The notes under the pieces were generated by a model. The model made no database searches, was not told where the DNA came from, and saw nothing but the letters and a program-made list of their open reading frames with translations. Made by a program: the position numbers and the translations under genes. Below, in pieces: positions 36,040 to 44,766 of a DNA stretch of 64,000 bases (the stretch's first letter is position 1; every line of letters begins with the position of its first letter). Source of the stretch: Setoptus koraiensis (lineage: Eukaryota > Arthropoda); assembly GCA_048013815.1 (NCBI GenBank), contig CM106586.1:12834001-12898000 (forward strand), given 5' to 3'.

Positions 36040-36771
36040 TCATTGAAGGCACATTCCCGTCAGCCTAACTATACCCGGACCAACAATAAAGTAGGCAACC
36101 TGTTCGCCTGCTTGAATTATAAAGTCTAATTTCATTTGGGGCGCTTTGCCTTCCTCGAGAACGGCTATGATACTCTCATTGAAATTGTGTTCCACAACTA
36201 CAACAGTCAATCCATTATGTCGTTTTTGTTTATCAATATTGTAACTATCACAGGCTCCATGAATTTGTATCTTGGCGTTCGGTTGCAAGCTGGCCAAACT
36301 AATCTGATAATTGGCAGTGGCGGTGTGCGAGTATCTTTTGCCCTCTCTTAGAGTCAAGGCTGTTTAGGTGGTCATGATTATTTAGGTGACAAGATTGATG
36401 AGAACGGATGATAAAACAACAGTTCAGAGAAGCCTTTGATCTAGGCAATTCGAGAGTATCCATAGGGAGGCTACTTACACCAATCCATTGTGGGTCGCAA
36501 AAATTTCTGTCAGAATGCCGGTTGGTTGTAAAGAGCCAACGCACGTGATATTCCTACGCAGTAAACTGTGTTCTGAATAATGATTGTAATAAATTTTATC
36601 CTTATAAAACAAGTGTGTCTCCAATAATTGGCCGGTCACAAGGCTAAAGAAAAATGTTATGTAATTTTGGACATGTCGCAACGTGCTCTCAGAGTGATGG
36701 TTTATCGGGATACGGTCGAAACATGGATCTTGGCGTGACACCGACACGCCAAAACATCGCCGAGTAAACAT
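36040..36771 (-). CDS. nucleoplasmin-like protein (tentative)
   Basis: Two predicted exons, 36479-36771 and 36040-36346. The 132-bp intron has donor GGT|GTAAGT and acceptor CTAAG|AGAG, phase 2, giving 199 aa. The C-terminal half resembles the nucleoplasmin core barrel: SLQPNAK, NGLTVVVVEHN, SIIAVLEEGKAPQMKLDF and VAYFIVGPGIVRLTG, in the order seen in arthropod nucleoplasmin-like chaperones. FFFSLVTGQ in exon 1 may be the first strand. About 45 residues between these blocks are not typical, and no acidic tract is seen, so it may be divergent or the exon model may be wrong. If correct it would be a pentameric histone chaperone. The start is uncertain; the first in-frame ATG is at 36771. It is head to head with the TMEM70-like gene. 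Confidence 0.45.
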
Positions 36772-36974
36772 CACGAATAACAATAGAGCGCATGCACAGA
36801 AATGCGCTTTGAATAGCGCGCCATGAACTAAAACTATCTGATGTCACGTGTGTCTTGGCTCGACCACAAACAAGAGATAACTAATCCCATCACTGTCTTT
36901 CCAACTATTGGCTATTGGTTACCACAATTATAGTAAACACGTAACTAATTGGCCCAGTCGGGCCCCTGCCAAAA
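36772..36974. promoter_or_regulatory. putative bidirectional promoter
   Basis: About 200 bp separate the start codons of the nucleoplasmin-like (-) and TMEM70-like (+) genes. It holds CACGTG (E-box) near 36846 and several CCAAT/ATTGG motifs, but no TATA box. This arrangement fits two housekeeping genes sharing one promoter. Confidence 0.4.
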
Positions 36975-37598
36975 ATGCTGTACCGCAGCTTGTATAGGAC
37001 CGTAGCGAAACAATCCAATGGCATCAAAAGGATTTGGCTGGACAATTTGCACATGAGAACCTTCATATCACGTCCCGAACCTCGTCACATAGTCCCAAAG
37101 AAGGTAATCCAAGAGACGCCCGAAGGATATGAATTGTTGTACTATGGCTCTTCTGGGCCCTCTGTAGCCAGAACTAACCTTGCACTATACGCTATATCCG
37201 CCTTGTTTACCACAGCGCCAATAGGCGTGGGCGCGATAGGAGGTATGGACATGATCATGGACTTATTGACAAAATATCCCGATTTACAATATGGTGCAGT
37301 CGCTTTAGTGATGCATGCCATTTTTCTTATAAGATTGTCTGGAAAATATATTCTCAGAATATATCAGCGTGTCGATGATCCTAGCTCATTTAAGTTAATA
37401 ACTGTGAACACAATGAACCCTTTTAGCGAGAGGCGGATATTTTTCACAACAAATGATATCAAACTAAGCAATACCATGCTCACATTTGTAGTTGGCACGC
37501 AGCTTACCATTAGAAATAGTCATTACATAATTAATAGGCGTGAATTTGTTACTATGAGGCATTACACTAAATTCTTCAAAAATACAAATTATACATAA
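36975..37598 (+). CDS. TMEM70: TMEM70/TMEM186-family mitochondrial protein
   Basis: 207 aa, single exon, ATG at 36975. The N terminus is basic and hydroxylated without acid (MLYRSLYRTVAKQSNGIKR), as in mitochondrial presequences. Next come YELLYYGSSGPSVARTNLAL, two TM segments (ALYAISALFTTAPIGVGAIG and YGAVALVMHAIFLIRL), then KYILRIYQRVDDPSSFKLIT and FFTTNDIKL. These match the family block in TMEM70 (GYVIRLY..TDTYKAITYNAM..FHQNDVKIP). TMEM70 is an inner-membrane hairpin protein that helps assemble the ATP synthase c-ring and complex I. The closely related TMEM186 has the same fold, so the paralogue is not certain. The length is near that of the family after presequence removal. Confidence 0.7.
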   Translation: MLYRSLYRTVAKQSNGIKRIWLDNLHMRTFISRPEPRHIVPKKVIQETPEGYELLYYGSSGPSVARTNLALYAISALFTTAPIGVGAIGGMDMIMDLLTKYPDLQYGAVALVMHAIFLIRLSGKYILRIYQRVDDPSSFKLITVNTMNPFSERRIFFTTNDIKLSNTMLTFVVGTQLTIRNSHYIINRREFVTMRHYTKFFKNTNYT

Positions 37599-37844
37599 TA
37601 TACAAACTATACTAAATATCACGTGATTCGCGGAAAAAACATCATGTGACTTCATATCCGGTTTTTGTCGTCTGATGCGATGCTCGTATCATTGATCGAA
37701 TAACATGCATGCACGCATAATTGCTGATGGATTAGCCAATATATCAACTCATCAACTCTCATTGAGTTAATTTTTTAGATACCGACTTCTAAAATTTTCA
37801 CCGTTGGCCTCAGTCACATTCCAAGTGTGCTTCTGATTGGCTGG

Positions 37845-38309
37845 ATGGTACCCCCACTACTATTATTAGTTCTGGTCTCCAGCTGGGCTTCTGTTGGTTT
37901 TTCCAAGTCGATTGATGTCGTTATCAATAATACACTAGTCGCAACTAATGGGCGAATAATAAATACGACACCGATCGAGGATATAACACAATCAGTAACT
38001 TCGGCTACATGGGATGCAAAAAAGGTCTCAGATTGGCATCTGTCACAAGTGGCAACCTTCGATCCTCATAAAATCCCGTGGCCCGAACCACCAGCTTGGA
38101 TACTCAAGCGTGGACCCCCCAAAGAAAACGAAGTGATGGCGACATTTCAAACAATAGACCAAAATGATTTAAGGGTTCCTCCGATAGATATATCGGGATC
38201 CAACTCCAATATCCTCCCCTCACCACTAAGCATATTTGCTATCCAACTCATTATATTTATTTTTACAATAATAGTCGAAACCTCCAGTCACTTTAATATT
38301 ACACTTTAG
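37845..38309 (+). CDS. secreted or GPI/TM-anchored orphan, 154 aa
   Basis: The first ATG is at 37845. It starts with a signal peptide (MVPPLLLLVLVSSWASVGFS) followed by a polar, N-glycosylatable chain (NNT, NTT) with PWPEPPAWILKRGPP in the middle. It ends in a hydrophobic stretch SIFAIQLIIFIFTIIV. A hydrophobic C terminus of this kind suggests GPI anchoring or a single TM helix. There is no cysteine outside the termini and no known domain. It is the first of the secreted-orphan cluster. Upstream codons are open but lack an ATG. Confidence 0.5.
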   Translation: MVPPLLLLVLVSSWASVGFSKSIDVVINNTLVATNGRIINTTPIEDITQSVTSATWDAKKVSDWHLSQVATFDPHKIPWPEPPAWILKRGPPKENEVMATFQTIDQNDLRVPPIDISGSNSNILPSPLSIFAIQLIIFIFTIIVETSSHFNITL

Positions 38310-38393
38310 GCACACTTATATGTCAAAAGTAAAGTAAGGAAAGCATCATCTGACTATTATACGTCGGACAAGCGTTGTTCTGAGTGGTCTTTT

Positions 38394-38432
38394 CCCAACG
38401 ATCTAAGCACCTTGTTTCTGTCGATATTTGGG
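38394..38432 (-). pseudogene. short relic related to the 414-aa secreted gene
   Basis: On the minus strand this ~40-bp piece reads NIDRNKVLRS, close to NVDRNRVLRS near the C terminus of the secreted protein at 40500-41744. Most bases agree (about 36 of 43 by eye). It lies directly left of the tandem peptide array, so a copy of that gene's 3' end may once have been part of the duplicated block. Confidence 0.4.
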
Positions 38433-38466
38433 TGTTGGTTTGGAATATTCGCCGCACTTTTCGATT

Positions 38467-38473
38467 ATATAAA
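38467..38473 (+). promoter_or_regulatory. TATA box of secreted peptide A
   Basis: TATAAAA followed by GCTAAAAATAAGTACAGTC, identical in the paralogous unit at 39533. Conservation between the copies supports function. Confidence 0.6.
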
Positions 38474-38702
38474 AGCTAAAAATAAGTACAGTCTTTTCGT
38501 TGATAATCTGACATTTAATTGTGGACATCGGTGTGTGACGTTTGTCGATTCGAGTACAAGCGAAAAATTGCTATTCATATCTCGCATTCAACAAGTTAAC
38601 TATTACCATCAATAGACAAAGCAGTCCAGGCGATAGTTAATTACGATCGGAATAATTTCATTGATTTGCAATTTAATTTAAACAACAGCAATCATCTCAA
38701 AG

Positions 38703-39008
38703 ATGATATCAATTCGTCTTATTCTTGTGGCAGCGGCCATAGCGGCTACATGTGCAACTATGTTGTCCGTTGAAGTTGACGCTGGAGTTTTAGGTTCCGG
38801 TCAAAAATCGGGCGAGGATAGTAATGTTAGCAGCAATAAATTAGCAAATTCTGAGGCAGCAGAAGATGAGACCTTCGGCGTGAAATGGGAGTCACAAATC
38901 GAGGAATCGGAACAGGGATCACAAATGCAATATCCGAGATGGCAGCCGAAGTTGATTCCTATCGATAAAATTATTAAAGACCGAAGACAATTTGGGACTC
39001 ACAAATGA
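38703..39008 (+). CDS. short secreted peptide A (tandem pair)
   Basis: 101 aa, ATG at 38703. The signal peptide MISIRLILVAAAIAATCATM with SVEVDA|G is followed by about 74 mature residues, acidic and Gly/Ser/Glu-rich, with no cysteine in the mature part. Its N-terminal mature block (GQKSGEDSNVSSNKLANSE) is nearly the same as in peptide B at 39764. The C-terminal halves differ because of indels. TATA lies at 38467 and AATAAA at 39266-39271, so the transcript should be about 750 nt. Function is unknown. A small exported peptide made in duplicate suggests a secretion, such as a salivary or cuticular one, but that is inference. Confidence 0.65.
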   Translation: MISIRLILVAAAIAATCATMLSVEVDAGVLGSGQKSGEDSNVSSNKLANSEAAEDETFGVKWESQIEESEQGSQMQYPRWQPKLIPIDKIIKDRRQFGTHK

Positions 39009-39532
39009 CATTCATAGGTCTCGAAGCCTATTCCTCGGCGACACTGGCAAAAAACCATCAGCGGCCTACTAGGATTAGTAGTGGTAACAACAAATCATAA
39101 CCCGATCAATCACAACAGTCAACTAGAAATGCAAAAATAATCCAGTTTAATATTAATGATTGGATCAAATTAGAGCGTGATTTCGTAACATCTGAATTTG
39201 TTGACAAATCATGTCAACGAAACGCTCCTTCGGCAATTACTTGATCAAAAATCCATCAAGGTATTAATAAAGTGAATAATCACGATGCCACGTAATGTGT
39301 TTGTTTACTCTTTATTGAAGTGAATCGACATTTTGACTATTCAATCGAAATCGGTTACAGTTGGTTGTGGCCTCGGATGAAGTATCCAGTCAGTTATATA
39401 TAGCCTCTGTGTTGGCAATGTTTGCGATTGTGCCAACATGCCACGAGCACAGATACTGGCGAGACTGGGTACAAACTAGCTATTGGATGTTGATTTGGAA
39501 TTTTCGCCGCACTTTTCGACGATATAAAAGCT

Positions 39533-39539
39533 AAAAATA
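39533..39539 (+). promoter_or_regulatory. TATA box of secreted peptide B
   Basis: TATAAAA with the same downstream GCTAAAAATAAGTACAGTC as unit A. Confidence 0.6.
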
Positions 39540-39763
39540 AGTACAGTCTTTTCGTTGAAATTGATGATCCGATGTTTATTTATGGACATCGATGTGCGAC
39601 GTTTGTCGAATCGAGTAGAAGTGAAACATTCCCATTTGTATCTCGCATACAACACTCAAACTATTACGACCACCACGATTAACAGTTTAAACGATAGTTC
39701 ATTGCGATCGGAATACTCTCATCGATTTGCAATTTAATTAAAACAACAACGATTATTTCAAAG

Positions 39764-40024
39764 ATGACATCATTTCGGCTTATTCTTGTGGCAGCGGCCC
39801 TTGCGGCTACATGTGCAATCATGTTGTCCGTTGAAGTTGACGCTGGGATTCCAGGTTTCGGTCAAAAATCCGGTGAGGATAGTAATGTCTACGGCAATAA
39901 ATTGGCAAGCTCTGAGCTATCAGAAAAAGCGACCTTAGGCGTGAAAGAGGAGACACAAAGATTACGAAGCAAACTTTGGAAGGATCCTGTCTTCGATAAT
40001 CAAAAATATTTTAGAGTTTATTAA
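39764..40024 (+). CDS. short secreted peptide B (tandem pair)
   Basis: 86 aa, ATG at 39764. The signal peptide MTSFRLILVAAALAATCAIM is almost identical to that of peptide A. The mature part starts GIPGFGQKSGEDSNVYGNKL and then diverges into a shorter, more basic tail (LRSKLWKDP, NQKYFRVY). AATAAA lies at 40283-40288. The signal peptide and first mature residues are better conserved than the tail, suggesting the tail is free to vary or under diversifying change. Confidence 0.65.
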   Translation: MTSFRLILVAAALAATCAIMLSVEVDAGIPGFGQKSGEDSNVYGNKLASSELSEKATLGVKEETQRLRSKLWKDPVFDNQKYFRVY

Positions 40025-40499
40025 TTGCCAAAACCGGATGGCTTTCTCTGGTGCTCGAGAACGGCGATCATTGACGAATTTGGCGGCGCACTAGAATTAG
40101 AAGTGGCGACGACAGTTCATGACGCGATCAATCACAGCAGTCAACTGAAAATGCAACAATCATCCAATTTAATAGTAATGATTAAACTAGAGCGTGAATT
40201 CGCAACATCTAAATCTGTTGACAAATCATGTCAACGAAACACTTCTTCGGCAATTACTTGATCGAAAATCTATCAAGGTATTAATAAAGTGAATCAGCAA
40301 GATGCCACGTAATGGGTTTGTTTACTCTTTAGGCACACATATCTGTCAAAAGTAAAGCATTATCTCACAATTATATGTCGGACACGCGTTTTATTGACCT
40401 CATAACAAGAGCTTATATTTTGTGTTTTCGTTTATTGTTATTGATTAATTATCGATAATCTTACGATTGCAATCATGGTTGAGTTGTGTGCCAGAATGG

Positions 40500-41744
40500 T
40501 CATTCTTGCAAAATCTCGGCCTTAGTTTTGGCTCTGATTTCATCCGCAGTTGGCACGAAAATGTTTAAATAATCTCCAAGGCGATTCAAGAAAATCTGAC
40601 TGAACAAACCTTTTCTCACCGACCTAAGCACCCTGTTTCTGTCTACATTGAGCTCATTTGAGCACTTCTTCTGGAAGAATAACCTCATGAAGGATCCATT
40701 GGAATAGCATGAATTCGACTTGACGCTGTCCTTAAATTCTTCACCTGTCACACTTTTTGCTAGCGATTGGTCAAACTCGAACGGTTCAAAAACATCCAAT
40801 TCGTCATTGGTGTTAGTGAGCCGGCCGAAAACCAGCTTCATATAGTCGCCATCCTTGTGAACCTTTGCCTCAATTAGCTTGATAACTTCGCACACTTGTG
40901 CCACTGCTAATAGAGACACATGGTCAGCAATGGCGCTGCCATCCGACTGCTGATGGTGATCTCCCGCTGCCGGGGCCACAGTGTAGCCCCTTCTAGCCAT
41001 TTCGGCTATACCATACAGTATGTTCTGGTGATATGCAGATATTCGCCGACACGCCGATTGTATTTCGAAGAAAACCGCCAGCGACTCATCGGCTGCTGGC
41101 AACAAGAGAGTGTAAGCCTTGTTTTTTATGTTTGAAACTATTTCGTCGGCATATATCAGATTCTCGACTCTTGGGCCGGCCGGTAATTCGTACAGGGCCT
41201 CACTTGCTGAGTAGGAATTCTCTCCCAGAAAGATGGCTTTAGTTCTGACAATAACATTCAAGATAGTTTGAATAGGGCCAATATAATCGTTATCCGCTTG
41301 CACTTTGGCCAATCTCGCATCGAATACCTCCTTACATTTCGACAACACTTTCTTCGCGTAGAAATCAAACAAGTTTTTCAGATTGTGATCGCGAGCATTA
41401 GTGAATCTAGCATCATGATATCGGGCTAATACCTTGCGAATATAATTATAATCACAAACATCTTCTTCCTTGCCCACATCAATGGCTAATTGTAGAGCTT
41501 TCACGTCGTCTATGGGATCGGTTTGTGTATTCAAGCATTTCATCAATTCTTTTCTGTCAAGAGTCTCCGATAACTTCAAAAATTGCGGCACGAATTCCTC
41601 CTCGAACTGTTGCAAAGTGTCTATCTTGATGATAGAATTTACACAAGACTTTATTTGTTCATTCGTGAAGAAACCAGACACTGTACTGGCCAAAACCACT
41701 GCTACCACGGCAGATAATGTTAACAGTTTTTTCGGTGTAGCCAT
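40500..41744 (-). CDS. secreted helical orphan, 414 aa, eight cysteines
   Basis: Single exon, ATG at 41744. The signal peptide MATPKKLLTLSAVVAVVLAS ends at about TVSGFF. The mature chain is predicted mostly helical with eight spaced cysteines (SCVNS, KCLNT, VCDYN, KCKEV, ACRRI, VCEVI, SCYSN, KCSNE), an even number that fits disulfides. It contains one N-glycosylation site (NGS) and no recognised domain. It is not clearly related to the 252-aa or 711-aa secreted proteins. A fragment of a related copy lies at 38394-38432. It is transcribed away from the 711-aa gene, about 0.9 kb apart head to head. Probably a secretory or egg/salivary-type orphan. Function is unknown. Confidence 0.65.
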   Translation of the reverse strand: MATPKKLLTLSAVVAVVLASTVSGFFTNEQIKSCVNSIIKIDTLQQFEEEFVPQFLKLSETLDRKELMKCLNTQTDPIDDVKALQLAIDVGKEEDVCDYNYIRKVLARYHDARFTNARDHNLKNLFDFYAKKVLSKCKEVFDARLAKVQADNDYIGPIQTILNVIVRTKAIFLGENSYSASEALYELPAGPRVENLIYADEIVSNIKNKAYTLLLPAADESLAVFFEIQSACRRISAYHQNILYGIAEMARRGYTVAPAAGDHHQQSDGSAIADHVSLLAVAQVCEVIKLIEAKVHKDGDYMKLVFGRLTNTNDELDVFEPFEFDQSLAKSVTGEEFKDSVKSNSCYSNGSFMRLFFQKKCSNELNVDRNRVLRSVRKGLFSQIFLNRLGDYLNIFVPTADEIRAKTKAEILQE

Positions 41745-42630
41745 TGAATTGATGTAAGGGCACCTAAGTCTTTGCGAAAATTTTTGAGTGAGAAATTCCG
41801 TGTAATGGCAAACTTACTAGCACAATGAAAATTTTCTGTTCATTGTTGAACAAATCAATCGCGGCCCGCAAGTCGCTAAGCCGCTGTATCGGAGCCTAAA
41901 AATAGATTGCTATCATGATGCTTCGAAGTTGCATAACAGCTAGGTCAGGTGCCTTCATTTTGGATTTGTATCTGGCAATAATGAGTTAGCTGGATACCAT
42001 ACCGTTCTGACGTAGTTTTCATGTGGCCGCCATAAAAATGTATACACAGTTTTTTATTCACTAGATAATGCGGCGAGCAAGGATACTTCGGAAACGATGG
42101 CAGCTGCCCAATTGCACATCGAGTCCCGTGTGTCACAAAAATTAAAGATTTAGCATTGCAAAAAAATTATGTTCTTGGCTTGGACGTTTCCTGATATGTG
42201 ATCGAAAATATTCCTTTCGAAAATCTTTCATATTGTAGCGACTGATGAAATCAATTCGTTGGAGTCGTTCGCATGAAATCCTCATTTCACATTTCTCTAG
42301 TGACTCTTGTTGGCAAAGTCGGCAAGATGGTCGTATTCTGAGGCTCATAGTTCAACTATGATAGTCGAGCGTGATATCGATAACTATTTGGAGTATCCGA
42401 TCTACAGAATACGAACAGGTGAATACACGGTGTATTGCATAATTGTAGTGCTGAACACGATGTAATCTAAACCGACGAAATTGATACGCGATGCCTTCAT
42501 CTTGATGTGCGTGTGTGTCTAACTACTGACTTACTATTCACCAGATCGAGTTGAGATAACGTTACTCAATTAGATATGAAACAGTTTCGATCAGTCAATC
42601 TAGGAGCTGAAGAGACAGGTTTCATCTGAC
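41745..42630. other. intergenic between divergent secreted genes
   Basis: It holds the upstream regions of the 414-aa (-) and 711-aa (+) genes. Two small minus-strand frames (41945-42136 and 42142-42348) have no supporting signal; the second begins at an ATG with CRLCQQ but has no domain. Confidence 0.45.
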
Positions 42631-44766
42631 ATGAGGTCGCGTTCAGTATTGACGAGGATGATTGCCTTGGGGACGATAAACTATTTATTTTTATTTGTTT
42701 GCTTCGCCAATCAAATATGCGGGGCCAGAAATGGGCCAAATGCGGCCTTTGCCAAGGCGAATAATGACAAGTTGGCCCCAACAACCGAGGGCTATATTGT
42801 GCAAAGTTTTGCTCGTTATGCGAATTGGGACAGCAAAAAGAGTGCAGGAATAATAGAGAATCTGATACACAATGTGTTGTCACTTGAAGCAAATAATGTT
42901 AACAATGATAAAAAAATATCTTCTGACTTCGAAGACGTGAAAGCGATCATTGGACAGGCTCTAGTGGGCGCGTTGCCTGAAATCGATAGCGAATTAGATT
43001 TGATAATTGAAGCGAACAACAAAGAGGCAGAAAAGTCAAGGATTTTGACGCGAGTTCTCCAAGATTTGCATATATTCGTTGAGATAAGTTTGGACGAAAC
43101 AAGCAGCAGCAACAATATATTGCTCGAGGCAACTGATACAATAGCGTTTATTCCCATTGCTCTCAGGATAATTCGGCACGTTTTTGAGGAGCTAAAAAGA
43201 GACGCTCTGACACAGGCAAACGCCATTGGCCAGTCGAGATTTATTTGGGGGGCTGTGGCTGGAGTTATCGGGAATGCTGTGGCCAAGGAGGTTGCCAAAA
43301 CCGCCATCGGTGTCGTCGTTCCGTCTAAAATTCTTGACAACAACGCCGAGCCCTCAGTGGTCGTAGCGCCTCCCAAAGCCGCAGTCACAACAGCCAGACC
43401 CGCGTTTGCGCCTCCCAAAGCCGCGGTCACGACAACCAAAATTTCACCTGTTGTTAGTGACGATGCAACAACCAGATCTGATGAAATATTGGTAGGGTTG
43501 CCTCAACAGATAGCATCGGCAAACTTATCGGACGAGTTTTTACATTACTCAAACTATGAAGGTCGCGTGAGTAAGTGTCCCGTTTGTGAGTGTATCGTGC
43601 GCAATGAGGCTACAAACAGAGGGGACAAACAATCAGATGATACAAACAATCAGTATGGTATGAACAACAAAAACAATGATAATGACGCAACAATCGCATA
43701 TGGGGGAACATGGGACGCCGAGAGTGTGTCCAATTTGCTTAGTATTTTTGACGAAGGACTCAAAGTGCTCAACGAGTATATTTTGCCCCTGTTCTCTAAG
43801 AGAGAAACTAAAACTCAGACGGGATCTGTCACAGGTAATGACAACATGACAATAATGGTCAAGTGTCCGGCTTGCGTTTGTAATATAACTATTTACAACA
43901 CAAACAACTATTATGGTTGTGGTGCAAACAATTCCAGCGCCACCTACCGAAAGAAGCGAGTTGACCGGCGCAAGCCACTGACGATAGGAAGCGATGACGA
44001 TAATGCTAATAGATTATTCTTGGCGAGTCACTTCATGAAAGTCACCGTGCCAAAGATATACTCCGAACAGATTATGACCAAATGGCGCGTTGGTCAACTG
44101 GACGGCCACAACCAGAGCACCGGAAACTTGCAAACAGCAACAAACGAAGACAATGTCGGGCGCAATAAATCGGTAGCGACCAGTGGCGACAATCTGGCCG
44201 GAGTTTACACTTTCATTCAGAATATGATGGCCGAAAGAAAAACCGTTGTGGGCGCAATGTTTCATTGGCGTGCCGCTATTGCCAGTCAATTTGCAGGCAG
44301 ACAAAATAAGCGTATTTCTTCAACGGAATTCGTTCTAATGGAAAAACACTTGTCAACACTGATGCAACATTTAGCAACGGCCTACAGGAGCTTTGGCGAG
44401 CCCATTGTGGAGCATGCCCAAGTGACCAATACAACAAACGAAGCTGGCGATGACAGCGATAAACAAATATATTGGGCGCCATTTGGACAGGAAATTTTGA
44501 AGTATTATGAGCAGGTAGTTGACATTTACAGACAGAGGTACGTCCGCAACGAAACTGCGACGGGCGAGACAGCGATTGTTTCAAAGATCAACTATATGGC
44601 CAAGTTGAAAGACTACACAAACAGAGTGAGCACGGCCATTGTGACAGACCGGCGATTTTTGGAAAAAATTCGGGCAGCGCGCGGCAACCAGCCAATCGTG
44701 AGTGGCCTGCTGAGGAGACGATTGAACGACGAAGAGCTGGCCAACGGGGCCAAAAATCACAGCTGA
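42631..44766 (+). CDS. large secreted orphan, 711 aa, with duplicated KCPxCxC motif
   Basis: Single exon, ATG at 42631. A hydrophobic leader (NYLFLFVCFANQICGA) follows a short basic start, so it is likely exported. Residues ~40-230 are helical. A Pro/Ala/Thr linker contains APPKAAVTT twice. Two copies of a motif follow: SKCPVCECIV with TNNQYG about 20 residues later (~313-345), and VKCPACVCNI with TNNYYG (~410-430). Next is a basic dibasic site YRKKRVDRRK like a furin cleavage site. The remainder (~450-711) is helical. Many Asn-X-Ser/Thr sites are present. I know no family with this repeat. Cleavage at RKKR would separate a Cys-motif half from a C-terminal helical half; this is inference. Confidence 0.65.
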   Translation: MRSRSVLTRMIALGTINYLFLFVCFANQICGARNGPNAAFAKANNDKLAPTTEGYIVQSFARYANWDSKKSAGIIENLIHNVLSLEANNVNNDKKISSDFEDVKAIIGQALVGALPEIDSELDLIIEANNKEAEKSRILTRVLQDLHIFVEISLDETSSSNNILLEATDTIAFIPIALRIIRHVFEELKRDALTQANAIGQSRFIWGAVAGVIGNAVAKEVAKTAIGVVVPSKILDNNAEPSVVVAPPKAAVTTARPAFAPPKAAVTTTKISPVVSDDATTRSDEILVGLPQQIASANLSDEFLHYSNYEGRVSKCPVCECIVRNEATNRGDKQSDDTNNQYGMNNKNNDNDATIAYGGTWDAESVSNLLSIFDEGLKVLNEYILPLFSKRETKTQTGSVTGNDNMTIMVKCPACVCNITIYNTNNYYGCGANNSSATYRKKRVDRRKPLTIGSDDDNANRLFLASHFMKVTVPKIYSEQIMTKWRVGQLDGHNQSTGNLQTATNEDNVGRNKSVATSGDNLAGVYTFIQNMMAERKTVVGAMFHWRAAIASQFAGRQNKRISSTEFVLMEKHLSTLMQHLATAYRSFGEPIVEHAQVTNTTNEAGDDSDKQIYWAPFGQEILKYYEQVVDIYRQRYVRNETATGETAIVSKINYMAKLKDYTNRVSTAIVTDRRFLEKIRAARGNQPIVSGLLRRRLNDEELANGAKNHS

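Larger units (their letters stand above)
38430..39325 (+). repeat. tandem duplication unit A
   Basis: It is similar along its length to 39487-40331. Both units run from a TTGGAA-TTCGCCGCACTTTTCGA block through a TATA box, a peptide gene and an AATAAA signal to GTTTGTTTACTCTTTA. A TAGGCACAC...GTCAAAAGTAAAG motif recurs before unit A (38307-38334) and at the end of unit B (40330-40357). Confidence 0.8.
39487..40331 (+). repeat. tandem duplication unit B
   Basis: The second copy of the block described for unit A. It is diverged by many substitutions and indels, the latter concentrated in the 3' half of the peptide gene. Confidence 0.8.

Noticed and set aside
42142-42348. 68-codon minus frame with CRLCQQ, reminiscent of a ZAD zinc finger start
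   Set aside because: Only the first Cys pair fits. The rest of the ZAD pattern is absent and no neighbouring exon supplies it.
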